The notes under the pieces: generated by a model
Seen by the model: only the letters and a program-made list of their open reading frames with translations
Told to the model about the DNA's origin: nothing
Database searches by the model: none
In this document: positions 1 through 7,154 of the stretch, piece after piece
Position numbering within the stretch: position 1 is the stretch's first letter
Layout: each line of letters begins with the position of its first letter
Made by a program: the position numbers and the translations under genes
Origin: Rhodothermia bacterium
Lineage (GTDB): Bacteria; Bacteroidota; Rhodothermia; Rhodothermales; JABDKH01
DNA: 10,414 nt
Reading direction: 5' to 3'
Assembly (NCBI GenBank): GCA_018679295.1
Contig: JAHHLP010000325.1
Coordinates: 1-10,414, forward strand

Positions 1-1
1 G

Positions 2-946
2 ATCTGCTTCGCGTCAGGCGTCGCGGGGATTGATGCGATCATGAAAGGTCTCGATCCTGGTGACAAGATCGTTGCCTCCGATGATCTGTACGGCGGTACG
101 TTTCGGCTTTTTAATCATGTCTTTGCCCGGTACGGCTTTGAGTTCGAGTACGTCGACATGACCCGTCTTGATGAGGTAGAGGCCGCACTCGATGGTGACG
201 TGAGGCTCGTCTGGCTGGAGACGCCGTCAAATCCGATGATGAGGATCATCGATCTCGAGGCTGTCGCGGACATGGCGCGGACGCGCAACATTCAAACGGC
301 AGTCGACAACACGTTTGCTACCCCATATCTGCAGCAACCATTGTCGTTGGGGATCGACCTTGTTCTTCACTCCACGACCAAGTATCTGGGTGGCCACTCG
401 GATGTGATCGGCGGCGTCGTGTGCACGAACTCCGACGAGTGGGCGGAGAAGCTCCGATTTCAGATCAAGTCGACGGGGGCCGTTCCTGGCCCAATGGACT
501 GTTTCTTGACGCTGCGCGGAACGAAGACGCTGCACGTCAGGATGCAGCGGCACTGTGAGAATGCGATTCGGATGGCCGAGTACCTGAGTGGGCACTCCAA
601 GGTGGCGGCAGTGTATTTCCCAGGCCTGTCATCCCACCCGGGTCATGATCTGGCCCGCAGACAGATGCGTGATTTTGGAGGCATGATCTCCTTTACGCTT
701 CGTAGCGGCGACGTGGCCGACGTGTCGCGTGTACTTTCGGCGACGCGCGTCTTCTCGCTCGCTGAAAGCCTGGGTGGAGTGGAGAGCTTGATCGAGCACC
801 CCTCAACCATGACCCACGCGTCCATGACTGCTGAGCAGCGAGAAAGAGCCGGGATAAGCGACGGTCTCATTCGACTTTCGGTCGGCATCGAGGATTATGC
901 CGACCTCGAGGATGACCTTGATCAGGCGCTCGAGAAGGCGTCGTAG
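2..946 (+). CDS. Cystathionine gamma-synthase/lyase family PLP enzyme, 5'-truncated by window edge
   Basis: This enzyme of the trans-sulfuration (Cys/Met metabolism) PLP family acts in the cytosol on homoserine-derived or cystathionine substrates. The frame is open from base 2, where it reads ICFASGVAGIDAIM; that matches the conserved FASGxAAI block, so the ATG at 41 is internal and the real start lies left of the window. Visible motifs are LYGGT (near 92-106), the cofactor-binding VDNTFATPYLQQP (near 302-340), and the PLP lysine in HSTTKYLGGHSD with its AAG codon at 380-382. The C-terminal block SLGGVESLIEHPSTMTHAS is also present. About 314 residues are present of a usual ~380, so roughly 65-70 N-terminal residues are missing. 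The family mixes gamma-synthase, gamma-lyase and O-acylhomoserine sulfhydrylase activities. The ESLIEHP form suggests gamma-synthase or lyase, but sequence alone does not decide it. The gene converges on the E1 dehydrogenase gene. Confidence 0.9.
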   Translation: MCFASGVAGIDAIMKGLDPGDKIVASDDLYGGTFRLFNHVFARYGFEFEYVDMTRLDEVEAALDGDVRLVWLETPSNPMMRIIDLEAVADMARTRNIQTAVDNTFATPYLQQPLSLGIDLVLHSTTKYLGGHSDVIGGVVCTNSDEWAEKLRFQIKSTGAVPGPMDCFLTLRGTKTLHVRMQRHCENAIRMAEYLSGHSKVAAVYFPGLSSHPGHDLARRQMRDFGGMISFTLRSGDVADVSRVLSATRVFSLAESLGGVESLIEHPSTMTHASMTAEQRERAGISDGLIRLSVGIEDYADLEDDLDQALEKAS

Positions 947-971
947 GCGAAGCGCCATGCAGGCGAAGCGC
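945..971. repeat. Short tandem direct repeat at the metB-like stop codon
   Basis: The 11-base unit AGGCGAAGCGC occurs at 945-955 and again at 961-971, a period of 16. The first copy begins inside the TAG stop codon. Each copy with its flank can fold into a small hairpin (GGCG-AAG-CGCC and GGCG-AAGCG-CGCC). The repeat sits in the 102-bp gap between two convergent genes. No T-run follows on either strand, so I do not call it an intrinsic terminator. Confidence 0.55.
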
Positions 972-1048
972 GCCGCAGTCAAACCTGCCGTGGTCAGGGG
1001 CGCGGTCTGGGGACACAGAACGCGAGCGATATTCCGATGCCTGAGATC

Positions 1049-3208
1049 CTAGTAAGCCAGGATTTCCCGCATAGCATTGAGAACGTCGTCGTCCTGTGGT
1101 AGCACCGCGCGCTCTAGCGCGTCGGCAAACGGTACGAATGAAAACTTCCCGGCCAGGCGGCGCACGGGTGCATCCAGCGATTCAAAGGCCATATCGGCGA
1201 CTTGCGCTGCGATCTCGGCTCCAAATCCGACGAACTCGTGATCCTCGTGGACGATGAGGACGCGGCCCGTCTTCCGCGCCGACTCGAGTATCGCTGCCGT
1301 ATCGAGCGGCACGATCGAGCGAATGTCGATCACCTCCACGGAGTACCCCTCTTTCGCCAACGTCTTGGCGGCCGTCGTAGACTTGTGGACCATAATTCCG
1401 TACGTGATGACGGTCAGGTCCGAGCCTTCGAGGACGGTACGCGCCTTCCCAAACGGAAGCAGGTAGTCCGGACCCGGCTCCGGGGTACGGGCCGCGGCTG
1501 CCCTATAAAGCGCTTTGTGTTCGAGAAATATCACCGGATCACGCGCCCGGATTGCCGTCTTCAGAAGTCCTTTCGCGTCGGTAGCCGTCGACGGCATCGC
1601 GATCTTGAAGCCCGGCATATGTCCGAAGATGGACTCTATGTTTTGCGAGTGGCACAGGCCGCCATGGATGTATCCGCCGCAAGGGACTCGAATCACCATC
1701 GGGCATTCCCAATCGCCGTTCGAACGGTATCTGAACGGGGCAACCTGGTTGCGCAACTGCTGCAGTGCCGGCCAGATGTAATCCGCAAACTGTATCTCGA
1801 TTACCGGTGAAAAGCCCGCACCCGAGAGGCCGACTGCTGTACCAACGATTGACGCCTCCGCCAGCGGCGAGTTGAAGCAGCGCTGCTCACCGAAGCGGCT
1901 GGTGAGGTTTCGCGTGGCAGTGAAGACACCACCCTTGTTGCCGGCCACGTCTTCGCCGTAAACAAGCACCTTGTCGTCTCGCTCCAGTTCTTCCGCGAGC
2001 GCGTGATTGATCGCGTCAACCATGACAATCGGCTCGCCATTCCAGTCTTGTTGCTCCTTCTCGAACTGGAGGTCATGGGTTCCTTCGAAGAAGACGTGCG
2101 TGAGGGCTGTCGCGGGATCGGGGTCCGGTTGCTCCTGCGCCCAGACCGTATGCTCGTCTACCTCTTTGACGACGCCCGCCCGTATTTCCTCGATTTCACT
2201 TTCGGCAAGGACCCCGGCCTCGACCAAATCGAGCTCCATTCTTGCGATGGGGTCGATCTGGCGATCCTGCTCAAGCTCCTCCTTTGATCGGTACTTGGCA
2301 TGGTCGTCGGATGACGAATGTGGAAGCAGGCGCACGACGTCGGCGACGAGACAAACCGGTCCGTGACCCTCTCTAATGTGTTTAATGGCCGACCGGGCCA
2401 CACTGAGTGTCTTGAAGAAGTCGGTTCCGTCCACGCGTGCCCGAGCGACACCCTCATAGCCGCGGGCCAGTTTGTATGCGGTTCCCCCGGCTGTCTGATC
2501 GTGTGAGGGTACCGAGATCGCATACTTGTTGTCCTGCACGAAGAATAGCACCGGTGCGCGAAGACGCGCGGACCAGTTCAACGCTTCGTGAAAGTCGCCT
2601 TGCGATGTAGCCCCGTCGCCACACGAGCAGTACACAAAAGCGTCGGTTTCCTGACGGAGTATCGCCATGCCGAAGCCGAGGGCGGGCAGAAACTGCGCAC
2701 CGACCGACGACGAGGTCGTCATGATGTGTTTTTTCCTCGAGCCGAAATGCTCGGGCATCTGTCGGCCGCCAGAATTGGGGTCGTCGGCTTTGGCGAGGTG
2801 CGCGAGCAGCGCTTCCCTCGGCGTCATCCCAAGGGAAAGAACCGTGCAAAGGTCTCGATAGTACGGACAAAACCAATCGTACCCGGGTCTCGCATCGAAG
2901 GCGATTGCCGCCTGTGCGGCTTCGTGACCCGAACTACCGATGTGAAAGAAGCCTTTACCTTGTTTGAGAAGCGTCATCATCTTGTGGTCGAGCCGTCGTG
3001 AGACGAGCATCGTCCTGTAGACACTTCTCAGGATTTCGGGGTCAAAATCCGATGGCGAAACGAATTGGACGTCGATGTCGCTTTCAAAACCCGGGTGAAG
3101 CACGCCTCCGTTGGTTGCCGCACCATCTTTGGAGTCAATCTGCACAACGTCATCTCGCCGGTACTCCCGTTCCACTTTTTTCCTGGTACCAGCCATACAC
3201 GCTCTCAT
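1049..3208 (-). CDS. Fused E1 alpha/beta subunit of a 2-oxoacid (branched-chain type) dehydrogenase
   Basis: This is the thiamine-diphosphate E1 component that decarboxylates a 2-oxoacid and passes the acyl group to a lipoyl-E2; it is cytosolic. One 719-residue chain contains both subunits. Residues ~51-350 are E1 alpha, with the ThDP/Mg motif starting at GDG 197-199 and ending at N227. A loop HSSSDDHAKYR (297-307) resembles the BCKDHA phosphorylation loop. Residues ~393-570 are the E1 beta pyrimidine-binding domain, with catalytic Glu 451 in SPLAEASIVG and His 520 in GGLCHSQNIES. Residues ~585-715 are the transketolase C-terminal domain. The first ~45 residues are a charged, unconserved extension. 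The start could be ATG 3208 (GAGG seven bases upstream) or ATG 3196 (GAGAG upstream). No E2, E3 or lipoyl gene is in the window. The BCKDHA-like loop favours branched-chain substrates, but pyruvate or others are possible. Confidence 0.93.
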   Translation of the reverse strand: MRACMAGTRKKVEREYRRDDVVQIDSKDGAATNGGVLHPGFESDIDVQFVSPSDFDPEILRSVYRTMLVSRRLDHKMMTLLKQGKGFFHIGSSGHEAAQAAIAFDARPGYDWFCPYYRDLCTVLSLGMTPREALLAHLAKADDPNSGGRQMPEHFGSRKKHIMTTSSSVGAQFLPALGFGMAILRQETDAFVYCSCGDGATSQGDFHEALNWSARLRAPVLFFVQDNKYAISVPSHDQTAGGTAYKLARGYEGVARARVDGTDFFKTLSVARSAIKHIREGHGPVCLVADVVRLLPHSSSDDHAKYRSKEELEQDRQIDPIARMELDLVEAGVLAESEIEEIRAGVVKEVDEHTVWAQEQPDPDPATALTHVFFEGTHDLQFEKEQQDWNGEPIVMVDAINHALAEELERDDKVLVYGEDVAGNKGGVFTATRNLTSRFGEQRCFNSPLAEASIVGTAVGLSGAGFSPVIEIQFADYIWPALQQLRNQVAPFRYRSNGDWECPMVIRVPCGGYIHGGLCHSQNIESIFGHMPGFKIAMPSTATDAKGLLKTAIRARDPVIFLEHKALYRAAAARTPEPGPDYLLPFGKARTVLEGSDLTVITYGIMVHKSTTAAKTLAKEGYSVEVIDIRSIVPLDTAAILESARKTGRVLIVHEDHEFVGFGAEIAAQVADMAFESLDAPVRRLAGKFSFVPFADALERAVLPQDDDVLNAMREILAY

Positions 3209-3210
3209 TT

Positions 3211-3227
3211 GGGCGCCTCAGGGCGCC
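3211..3227 (-). promoter_or_regulatory. GC hairpin covering the ribosome-binding site of the E1 gene
   Basis: On the - strand the mRNA reads GGCGCC-CUGA-GGCGCC, a perfect 6-bp GC stem with a 4-base loop, ending three bases before the ATG at 3208. The only Shine-Dalgarno-like match for that ATG (GAGG) lies in the loop and the 3' arm. Folding would hide it and favour the second ATG at 3196, which has its own GAGAG. The structure follows directly from the sequence; a regulatory effect is inference. Confidence 0.45.
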
Positions 3228-3314
3228 ATTCCGCGGTCGGATCCGCACGCAGTGGGACACAATTATGCGTACGGCGTCTTTGATTTGAAATCGGGTGATT
3301 CCGACGCGCAATAA

Positions 3315-3343
3315 ATAATACTGAAACGAGCCGACACTGAAAA
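3315..3343 (-). promoter_or_regulatory. Candidate sigma70-like promoter for the E1 gene
   Basis: Reading the - strand, TTTTCA (3343-3338) is separated by exactly 17 bases from TATTAT (3320-3315). These match 4/6 and 5/6 of the sigma70 consensus. They lie in an AT-rich patch just below the kinase stop codon and would give a leader of about 100 nt. If the host uses the Bacteroidota TTG/TAnnTTTG consensus, this match is less meaningful. Confidence 0.35.
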
Positions 3344-3354
3344 TGTTTGGCGAG

Positions 3355-4821
3355 CTATGCCACTACCGGCTCCAGCGTTTCGGCGTATGGTAGGTCGAAC
3401 CAGAAGCGTGTTCCCGATCCCACCGTGCTCTCAACGTGGATCTGCTGTCCGTGGGCCTGCAGGATCTGCTTTACGATGCTAAGGCCAAGACCGGTGCCGC
3501 CACTCCTGCGCGAGCGGTCCGGGTCGACTCGATAGAAGCGTTCAAAAACCCTCTCGAGATGGTCTTCAGGGATTCCGCGCCCTGAATCTACAACCTCGAC
3601 CCGAACCCTGTCCTGTCTGCGTCCGATACGACAGCGGATCGTACCTTCATCCGAATAGGCGATCGCGTTCTCAACGAGATTCACTACCACCTGACGGATC
3701 CTGTTACGATCTGCCTCGACAAACATCGACGGGTTGTCGATCTCGAGATTCAGTCCTTTTTCTGAAGCTTTCTGCCGCAGGGTTTCACCTACCTCGTGCA
3801 CCAGTTCTGCGAGGTCGAACACGCCCGGACTAATGATGTCTTCACGATATTCGAGCCGGGCGATTTCAATAAGGTCATTGAAAAGATTGGACAGCCGCTG
3901 CAGGTTCGCCAGAGCTTTCTCGCCATAGAGTGCGCGCTGTTCGTCGGTGAGTCCGGGTGTCGACAGCGCTTCGAGGTATCCTCCGACGGCGAAAATGGGG
4001 TTGCGCACCTCGTGGGAAACGTTTCCGATGAACTCGTTTTGCACGGCAGCCATCCGCTGCAGGTTATCGATCTTTTCGCGAAAGCTGTCGGACATCCGAT
4101 TCAGGCTTTCCTCCAGGTCCTGGAATTCCGCGGCGCGCGAGTCGACGCGAATTTTTCGGTCGATGTCCCCCTCAGCGATGCGTTTCGCGTTGTTGCGGAT
4201 CTCTTGCAGCGGCAGTGTGACGCGTTGCGCGGCCGTCCAGCTTCCAAGCAACGCAAGTGCGAGAGCCAGCACCATTCCAACGAAGAGCGTTGCCTTCATT
4301 CGGTTGACGAGTTGCAAAAGACGCGGCTCACCCTGTCCTACGCGAACGGTGGTGTCAGAGCCATCCGGACGCACCGTCACGTAATGCACGACTTCACCTT
4401 CATCCGACCGAACCAGATCAATTCGCTGCTGGCCTTGGTCCAGCTTTTCGAGTGCACCCACCCGCAGGACGGCGGAAGACAAGTGGTCCGGGAGCCTCAT
4501 TTCTTCCCAGACTACCGTTTCACCCGATGCTACCGTGAGATGGAATTCGGCTAGCTGCGCGAAATCGCGGGCGACAGATTGGCGTTCGTCGGGATCCGAG
4601 GAATCGATGAGGAGAGCTACGCGCTCCGCTTGTTCGCGAAGGGTCTGATCGAGTGCGCCGTCGATATCTCCGCGCAGCACAAAAGCAAGGTACAGCCAGA
4701 CTGCGAGGACGGCGATCCCCACGAAAACGCCGAACGTAATCATCATCAAGAACTGTGTCGAAGCTCTTGAGGGCAGCAGCCTCGTCCGACTGCGGGAAGT
4801 CGAGCGCCAGGGAAGCCGCAT
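3355..4821 (-). CDS. Membrane sensor histidine kinase (HAMP-HisKA-HATPase, PhoR-like core)
   Basis: This inner-membrane sensor kinase of a two-component system has 488 residues. Transmembrane segment 1 is at ~24-49, followed by an extracytoplasmic domain of ~125 residues (50-176) that I do not recognise. Transmembrane segment 2 is at ~177-195 and HAMP at ~196-250. HisKA follows, with the phosphorylated His 270 in NVSHEVRNP. The ATPase domain shows the N box NLVENAIAYS (381-390), G1 DSGRGIP (412-418), F box FERFYRVD (426-433) and G2 GGTGLGLSIV (441-450). E271-x-x-N274 fits the ExxT/N pattern linked to phosphatase activity in HisKA kinases, so a two-way kinase/phosphatase is likely. There is no PAS domain between HAMP and HisKA, unlike classical PhoR. 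ATG 4821 is the first start codon after an in-frame stop. It lies 54 bp after the regulator gene, presumably its partner in one operon. Confidence 0.93.
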   Translation of the reverse strand: MRLPWRSTSRSRTRLLPSRASTQFLMMITFGVFVGIAVLAVWLYLAFVLRGDIDGALDQTLREQAERVALLIDSSDPDERQSVARDFAQLAEFHLTVASGETVVWEEMRLPDHLSSAVLRVGALEKLDQGQQRIDLVRSDEGEVVHYVTVRPDGSDTTVRVGQGEPRLLQLVNRMKATLFVGMVLALALALLGSWTAAQRVTLPLQEIRNNAKRIAEGDIDRKIRVDSRAAEFQDLEESLNRMSDSFREKIDNLQRMAAVQNEFIGNVSHEVRNPIFAVGGYLEALSTPGLTDEQRALYGEKALANLQRLSNLFNDLIEIARLEYREDIISPGVFDLAELVHEVGETLRQKASEKGLNLEIDNPSMFVEADRNRIRQVVVNLVENAIAYSDEGTIRCRIGRRQDRVRVEVVDSGRGIPEDHLERVFERFYRVDPDRSRRSGGTGLGLSIVKQILQAHGQQIHVESTVGSGTRFWFDLPYAETLEPVVA

Positions 4822-4875
4822 GGAATACGCTGAACTTGTTGCGCGCTTTCAGGCTTGGGCCTTGCAACGCGTGTG

Positions 4876-5586
4876 CTAGGCTTCGGTGTTGGCCTCTCTC
4901 ACAAAGCGGTAGCCCACGCCACGTACGGTCTGGATGTGCTCTGCGAACGCACCCAGTTTTTCGCGCAGGTTCTTGATGTGGGCATCCACCGTCCTTTCGG
5001 TGACCATCATGGCATCTTTCCAAATGGTCTCCAGCAATTGCTGCCTCGTGAATGCCTTGCGAGGATGACGAACCAGGTACCGGAGCAGTTCGAACTCGGT
5101 CAGCGTGAGGCCAAGATCCTTGTCGCCCAGAGAGGCCCGGTACTCATCCTCGTAGATGGTCAGATTATCTACCTGTAGCGTGCGACTTTCTTCGACACCG
5201 CTTCGGCGGAGAATCGCCTTGACGTTTGCGAGGATAACCTGCGGTGAAACGGGTTTCGTCAGATAGGAGTCGCCGCCAAGCATGAGCCCCCTGATCTGAT
5301 CTTCCTCCTCTACCTTTGCACTCAGGAAAATGATCGGAATCGTCTCCGTCTCCACCCTCGACCTCAGGCGGCGGCAGACTTCGTAACCGTCGAGGCCCGG
5401 CAGCATGATGTCCAGGACGATGAGGTCAACGTCCGGAGTTGCCTTCTGAAGAGCTTCTTCGCCGTCGTATGCCTTGTGAATTGTAAAGCCCTCTTGCGAC
5501 AAGAAATGGCTTACGACTTCTACAACATCCTCTTCGTCGTCCACGACCAGGATGTTTATTTCGGAGGCTTCGGATGTAACGGCCAT
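4876..5586 (-). CDS. OmpR/PhoB-family response regulator
   Basis: This DNA-binding transcription regulator of 236 residues, the normal length for the family, is phosphorylated by a histidine kinase, presumably the one encoded next. The receiver domain (~10-125) has the acidic pair D16/D17, the phospho-acceptor D59 in LIVLDIMLPG, the switch residue S89 and the conserved K111. The segment before the lysine reads GGDSYLTKP rather than the usual GADDYxxKP, a mild departure. The winged-helix effector (~136-230) shows LTLTEFELLRYL, a recognition helix RTVDAHIKNLREKLG and IQTVRGVGYRF. ATG 5586 is preceded by no clear Shine-Dalgarno sequence; receiver homology begins about ten residues in, supporting this start. 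The target genes cannot be told from the sequence. Confidence 0.95.
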   Translation of the reverse strand: MAVTSEASEINILVVDDEEDVVEVVSHFLSQEGFTIHKAYDGEEALQKATPDVDLIVLDIMLPGLDGYEVCRRLRSRVETETIPIIFLSAKVEEEDQIRGLMLGGDSYLTKPVSPQVILANVKAILRRSGVEESRTLQVDNLTIYEDEYRASLGDKDLGLTLTEFELLRYLVRHPRKAFTRQQLLETIWKDAMMVTERTVDAHIKNLREKLGAFAEHIQTVRGVGYRFVREANTEA

Positions 5587-5654
5587 TATTCGGGTGCTGA
5601 TATGTGTGTACGGTTGCGCGTGAGCGCCTCAATTACGCCCCAGCGATAGAAGGA

Positions 5655-5662
5655 TAAATATA
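5655..5662 (-). promoter_or_regulatory. Possible -7/-10 element upstream of the response regulator
   Basis: Reading the - strand, TATATTTA lies 69 bases upstream of the regulator start in the AT-rich 194-bp gap after alanine racemase. It is one base from TAnnTTTG and also contains TATATT. No convincing -33/-35 partner is visible, so this only marks the likeliest promoter zone. Confidence 0.2.
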
Positions 5663-5713
5663 ATGTGACTCGTTTGCATCTTCTTCATTTTTTTGAATCA
5701 TCGATCTGTGACC

Positions 5714-5734
5714 GCCTGGCAGCAAATACCAGGC
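5714..5734 (-). repeat. Inverted repeat downstream of alanine racemase
   Basis: GCCTGG (5714-5719) pairs perfectly with CCAGGC (5729-5734) around a 9-base loop, beginning 46 bases past the racemase stop on the - strand. No U-run follows the stem on that strand, so it is not a canonical intrinsic terminator. It could be an mRNA 3'-end stabiliser or simply chance. Confidence 0.3.
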
Positions 5735-5780
5735 TCGCGTATTGAATAATGACGGGTTCACGTTCTGCGGTTGCGGCACG

Positions 5781-6908
5781 TCAAGGGCCATACGTGCGGC
5801 GAACTCTTGCAGCAATGTTGGTGCAGACCTCGTAGACGATCGTGCTCGACCAGTCAGCCACGTCGAACGCGGATGGGCCCCGATCACCAAAAAGCACAAC
5901 CTCGTCCTCTTCCGCTACGTCGGGCGCGCGGTCCGGATGACCCAGGTTGATCATGAACATGTCCATGCACACAGTTCCGACAACCGGATATTGCTGGCCA
6001 CGTACACCGACGGACGCCCTATTCGATAGAATGCGAGAGTAGCCGTCCGCGTAGCCGGCGGCTACGGTGGCCACGCGGGTGTCTTCGACCGCTTTCCACG
6101 TCAGATTGTATGATACGCCCTCGCCCGCCGCGACCGTCCGTACCTGTGCAACCCGTGACTTGAATGTCAGCGCCGGTTGAAGGCCGGCAGATCGCGACGT
6201 GTCTCCGTCTTCCAGATAACCATAGAGGCTGATGCCGAGCCGCACCATCGACTTCTGCGGGGACATCAGGAGGTCGCGGAAATTCCACACGCCGCTGCTC
6301 GCGGCTGAATGCACATGGTCGAAGTCTTTTGCGAATGCATGCACCAAACGCTCAAAGCTCTTCATCTGGGAGGCGGTGAAGTTGTTGCTGGCTTCGTCGC
6401 TGGAAGCCATATGTGTCCATAGTCCTGCGAGATGGACGCCGTCCTGATCTCGAAGCGAGGCCACCGCGTCCGGTACGGATTCTGGCGCCAGGCCCAGCCG
6501 ATGCATCCCGGTGTCGGCCTTGAGATGAACGTTCAGCTTGCGAGAGGCGGGCCAGTCGGCCAACTGATGAACCATGGTGTCCGATGCCACCACCAGATCG
6601 ATGTCGTGCTCGGCAAAGAGACCGATCTCCGTTCGCAGTGGAACGCCAAAGACGATGATCCGGCCTTCTATTCCAGCCCGGCGAAGCTCCAGCGCTTCAG
6701 ACAGCTGGGCTACGGCCAGGTACGCAACACCCTCTTCCTCAAGCGTCCGTGCGACCTCAACCGAACCATGTCCGTAGGCATTGGCCTTCACAACTGCCAC
6801 CACGGCGCTACCACCCGCGTGCCGGTGCATGGCGCGCAGGTTCGACCGGATCCGGCCCAGGTCTACATGAGCCTCAGCGTGCGAGAATGCCAGAGCTTCG
6901 GAATCCAT
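5781..6908 (-). CDS. alr: Alanine racemase
   Basis: This PLP-dependent enzyme interconverts L- and D-alanine in the cytosol and supplies D-Ala for peptidoglycan. Its 375 residues are the usual length. The PLP lysine is K41 in VVKANAYGHG. K130 in HLKADTGMHRLG corresponds to the lysine that is carbamylated in the Bacillus enzyme, and R137 to the pyridine-contacting arginine. The catalytic tyrosine is Y267 in GVSYNLTW, and TVCMDMFMI (312-320) forms the entrance to the active site. The two-domain order (barrel, then C-terminal beta domain) is intact. ATG 6908 starts eight residues before the first conserved block; the ribosome-binding site is weak. The gene diverges from the dihydroorotase/Ddl pair, so two D-alanine pathway genes flank one regulatory region. 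The response regulator gene follows after 194 bp. Confidence 0.95.
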   Translation of the reverse strand: MDSEALAFSHAEAHVDLGRIRSNLRAMHRHAGGSAVVAVVKANAYGHGSVEVARTLEEEGVAYLAVAQLSEALELRRAGIEGRIIVFGVPLRTEIGLFAEHDIDLVVASDTMVHQLADWPASRKLNVHLKADTGMHRLGLAPESVPDAVASLRDQDGVHLAGLWTHMASSDEASNNFTASQMKSFERLVHAFAKDFDHVHSAASSGVWNFRDLLMSPQKSMVRLGISLYGYLEDGDTSRSAGLQPALTFKSRVAQVRTVAAGEGVSYNLTWKAVEDTRVATVAAGYADGYSRILSNRASVGVRGQQYPVVGTVCMDMFMINLGHPDRAPDVAEEDEVVLFGDRGPSAFDVADWSSTIVYEVCTNIAARVRRTYGP

Positions 6909-7154
6909 GTGGCGGTTGATAGGGTCTTCTCGACTCGAGGCAATATCGGTGGTGCGTTCGTCTGGAAACTAAAATAACTCGGGCCGACGCAAGCGCTAGC
7001 CGCTGCCGGCGTCTGAAATTCATAAAGAACAATCCAAGGAGACCGGACCGGGTCACGGCATCGCGGTAGATTTGATGCGAGCTACATTGGGCGCCGTTAC
7101 TGAAGTTAATGGAGAACAGGCGCCACGGACCTGAACCGGTATCGAGAGATCGCT
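6909..7154. other. Divergent intergenic region between alr and the dihydroorotase gene
   Basis: These 246 bp must hold the promoters for the leftward racemase gene and the rightward dihydroorotase-ddl pair. I see an AT-rich patch near 6966-6978 that, on the - strand, could serve alr, and a TAGATTTG element at 7067-7074 on the + strand. Two GGCGCC palindromes lie in the rightward leader, at 7090-7095 and 7119-7124. No convincing gene fits: a 19-codon frame from ATG 7075 lacks a good ribosome-binding site. No known riboswitch or PyrR-type structure was recognised by eye. Confidence 0.6.
7067..7074 (+). promoter_or_regulatory. TAnnTTTG-type -7 element upstream of dihydroorotase
   Basis: TAGATTTG exactly matches the Bacteroidota -7 consensus TAnnTTTG and lies 80 bases before the dihydroorotase start. 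The expected TTG near -33 is not visible at 17-23 bases upstream, so the call stays weak. Confidence 0.3.

Noticed and set aside
41..43. ATG 41 as the start of the first gene
   Set aside because: The same frame is open to the window edge, and the preceding residues match the conserved FASGxAAI block, so the gene is truncated rather than starting here.
3796..4554. 252-codon open frame antisense to the histidine kinase
   Set aside because: It is fully covered by conserved kinase domains on the other strand, and its translation has no domain-like pattern.
4822..4875. Weak nested stem (GTTGC/GCAAC with inner AGGC/GCCT) between the regulator and kinase genes
   Set aside because: Stems of 4-5 bp with an interior mismatch region and no T-run are expected by chance in GC-rich DNA.
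7075..7134. 19-codon frame that could be a leader peptide before dihydroorotase
   Set aside because: There is no good ribosome-binding site, no run of regulatory codons and no attenuator-like T-run; its ATG also lies at or before the likely transcription start.
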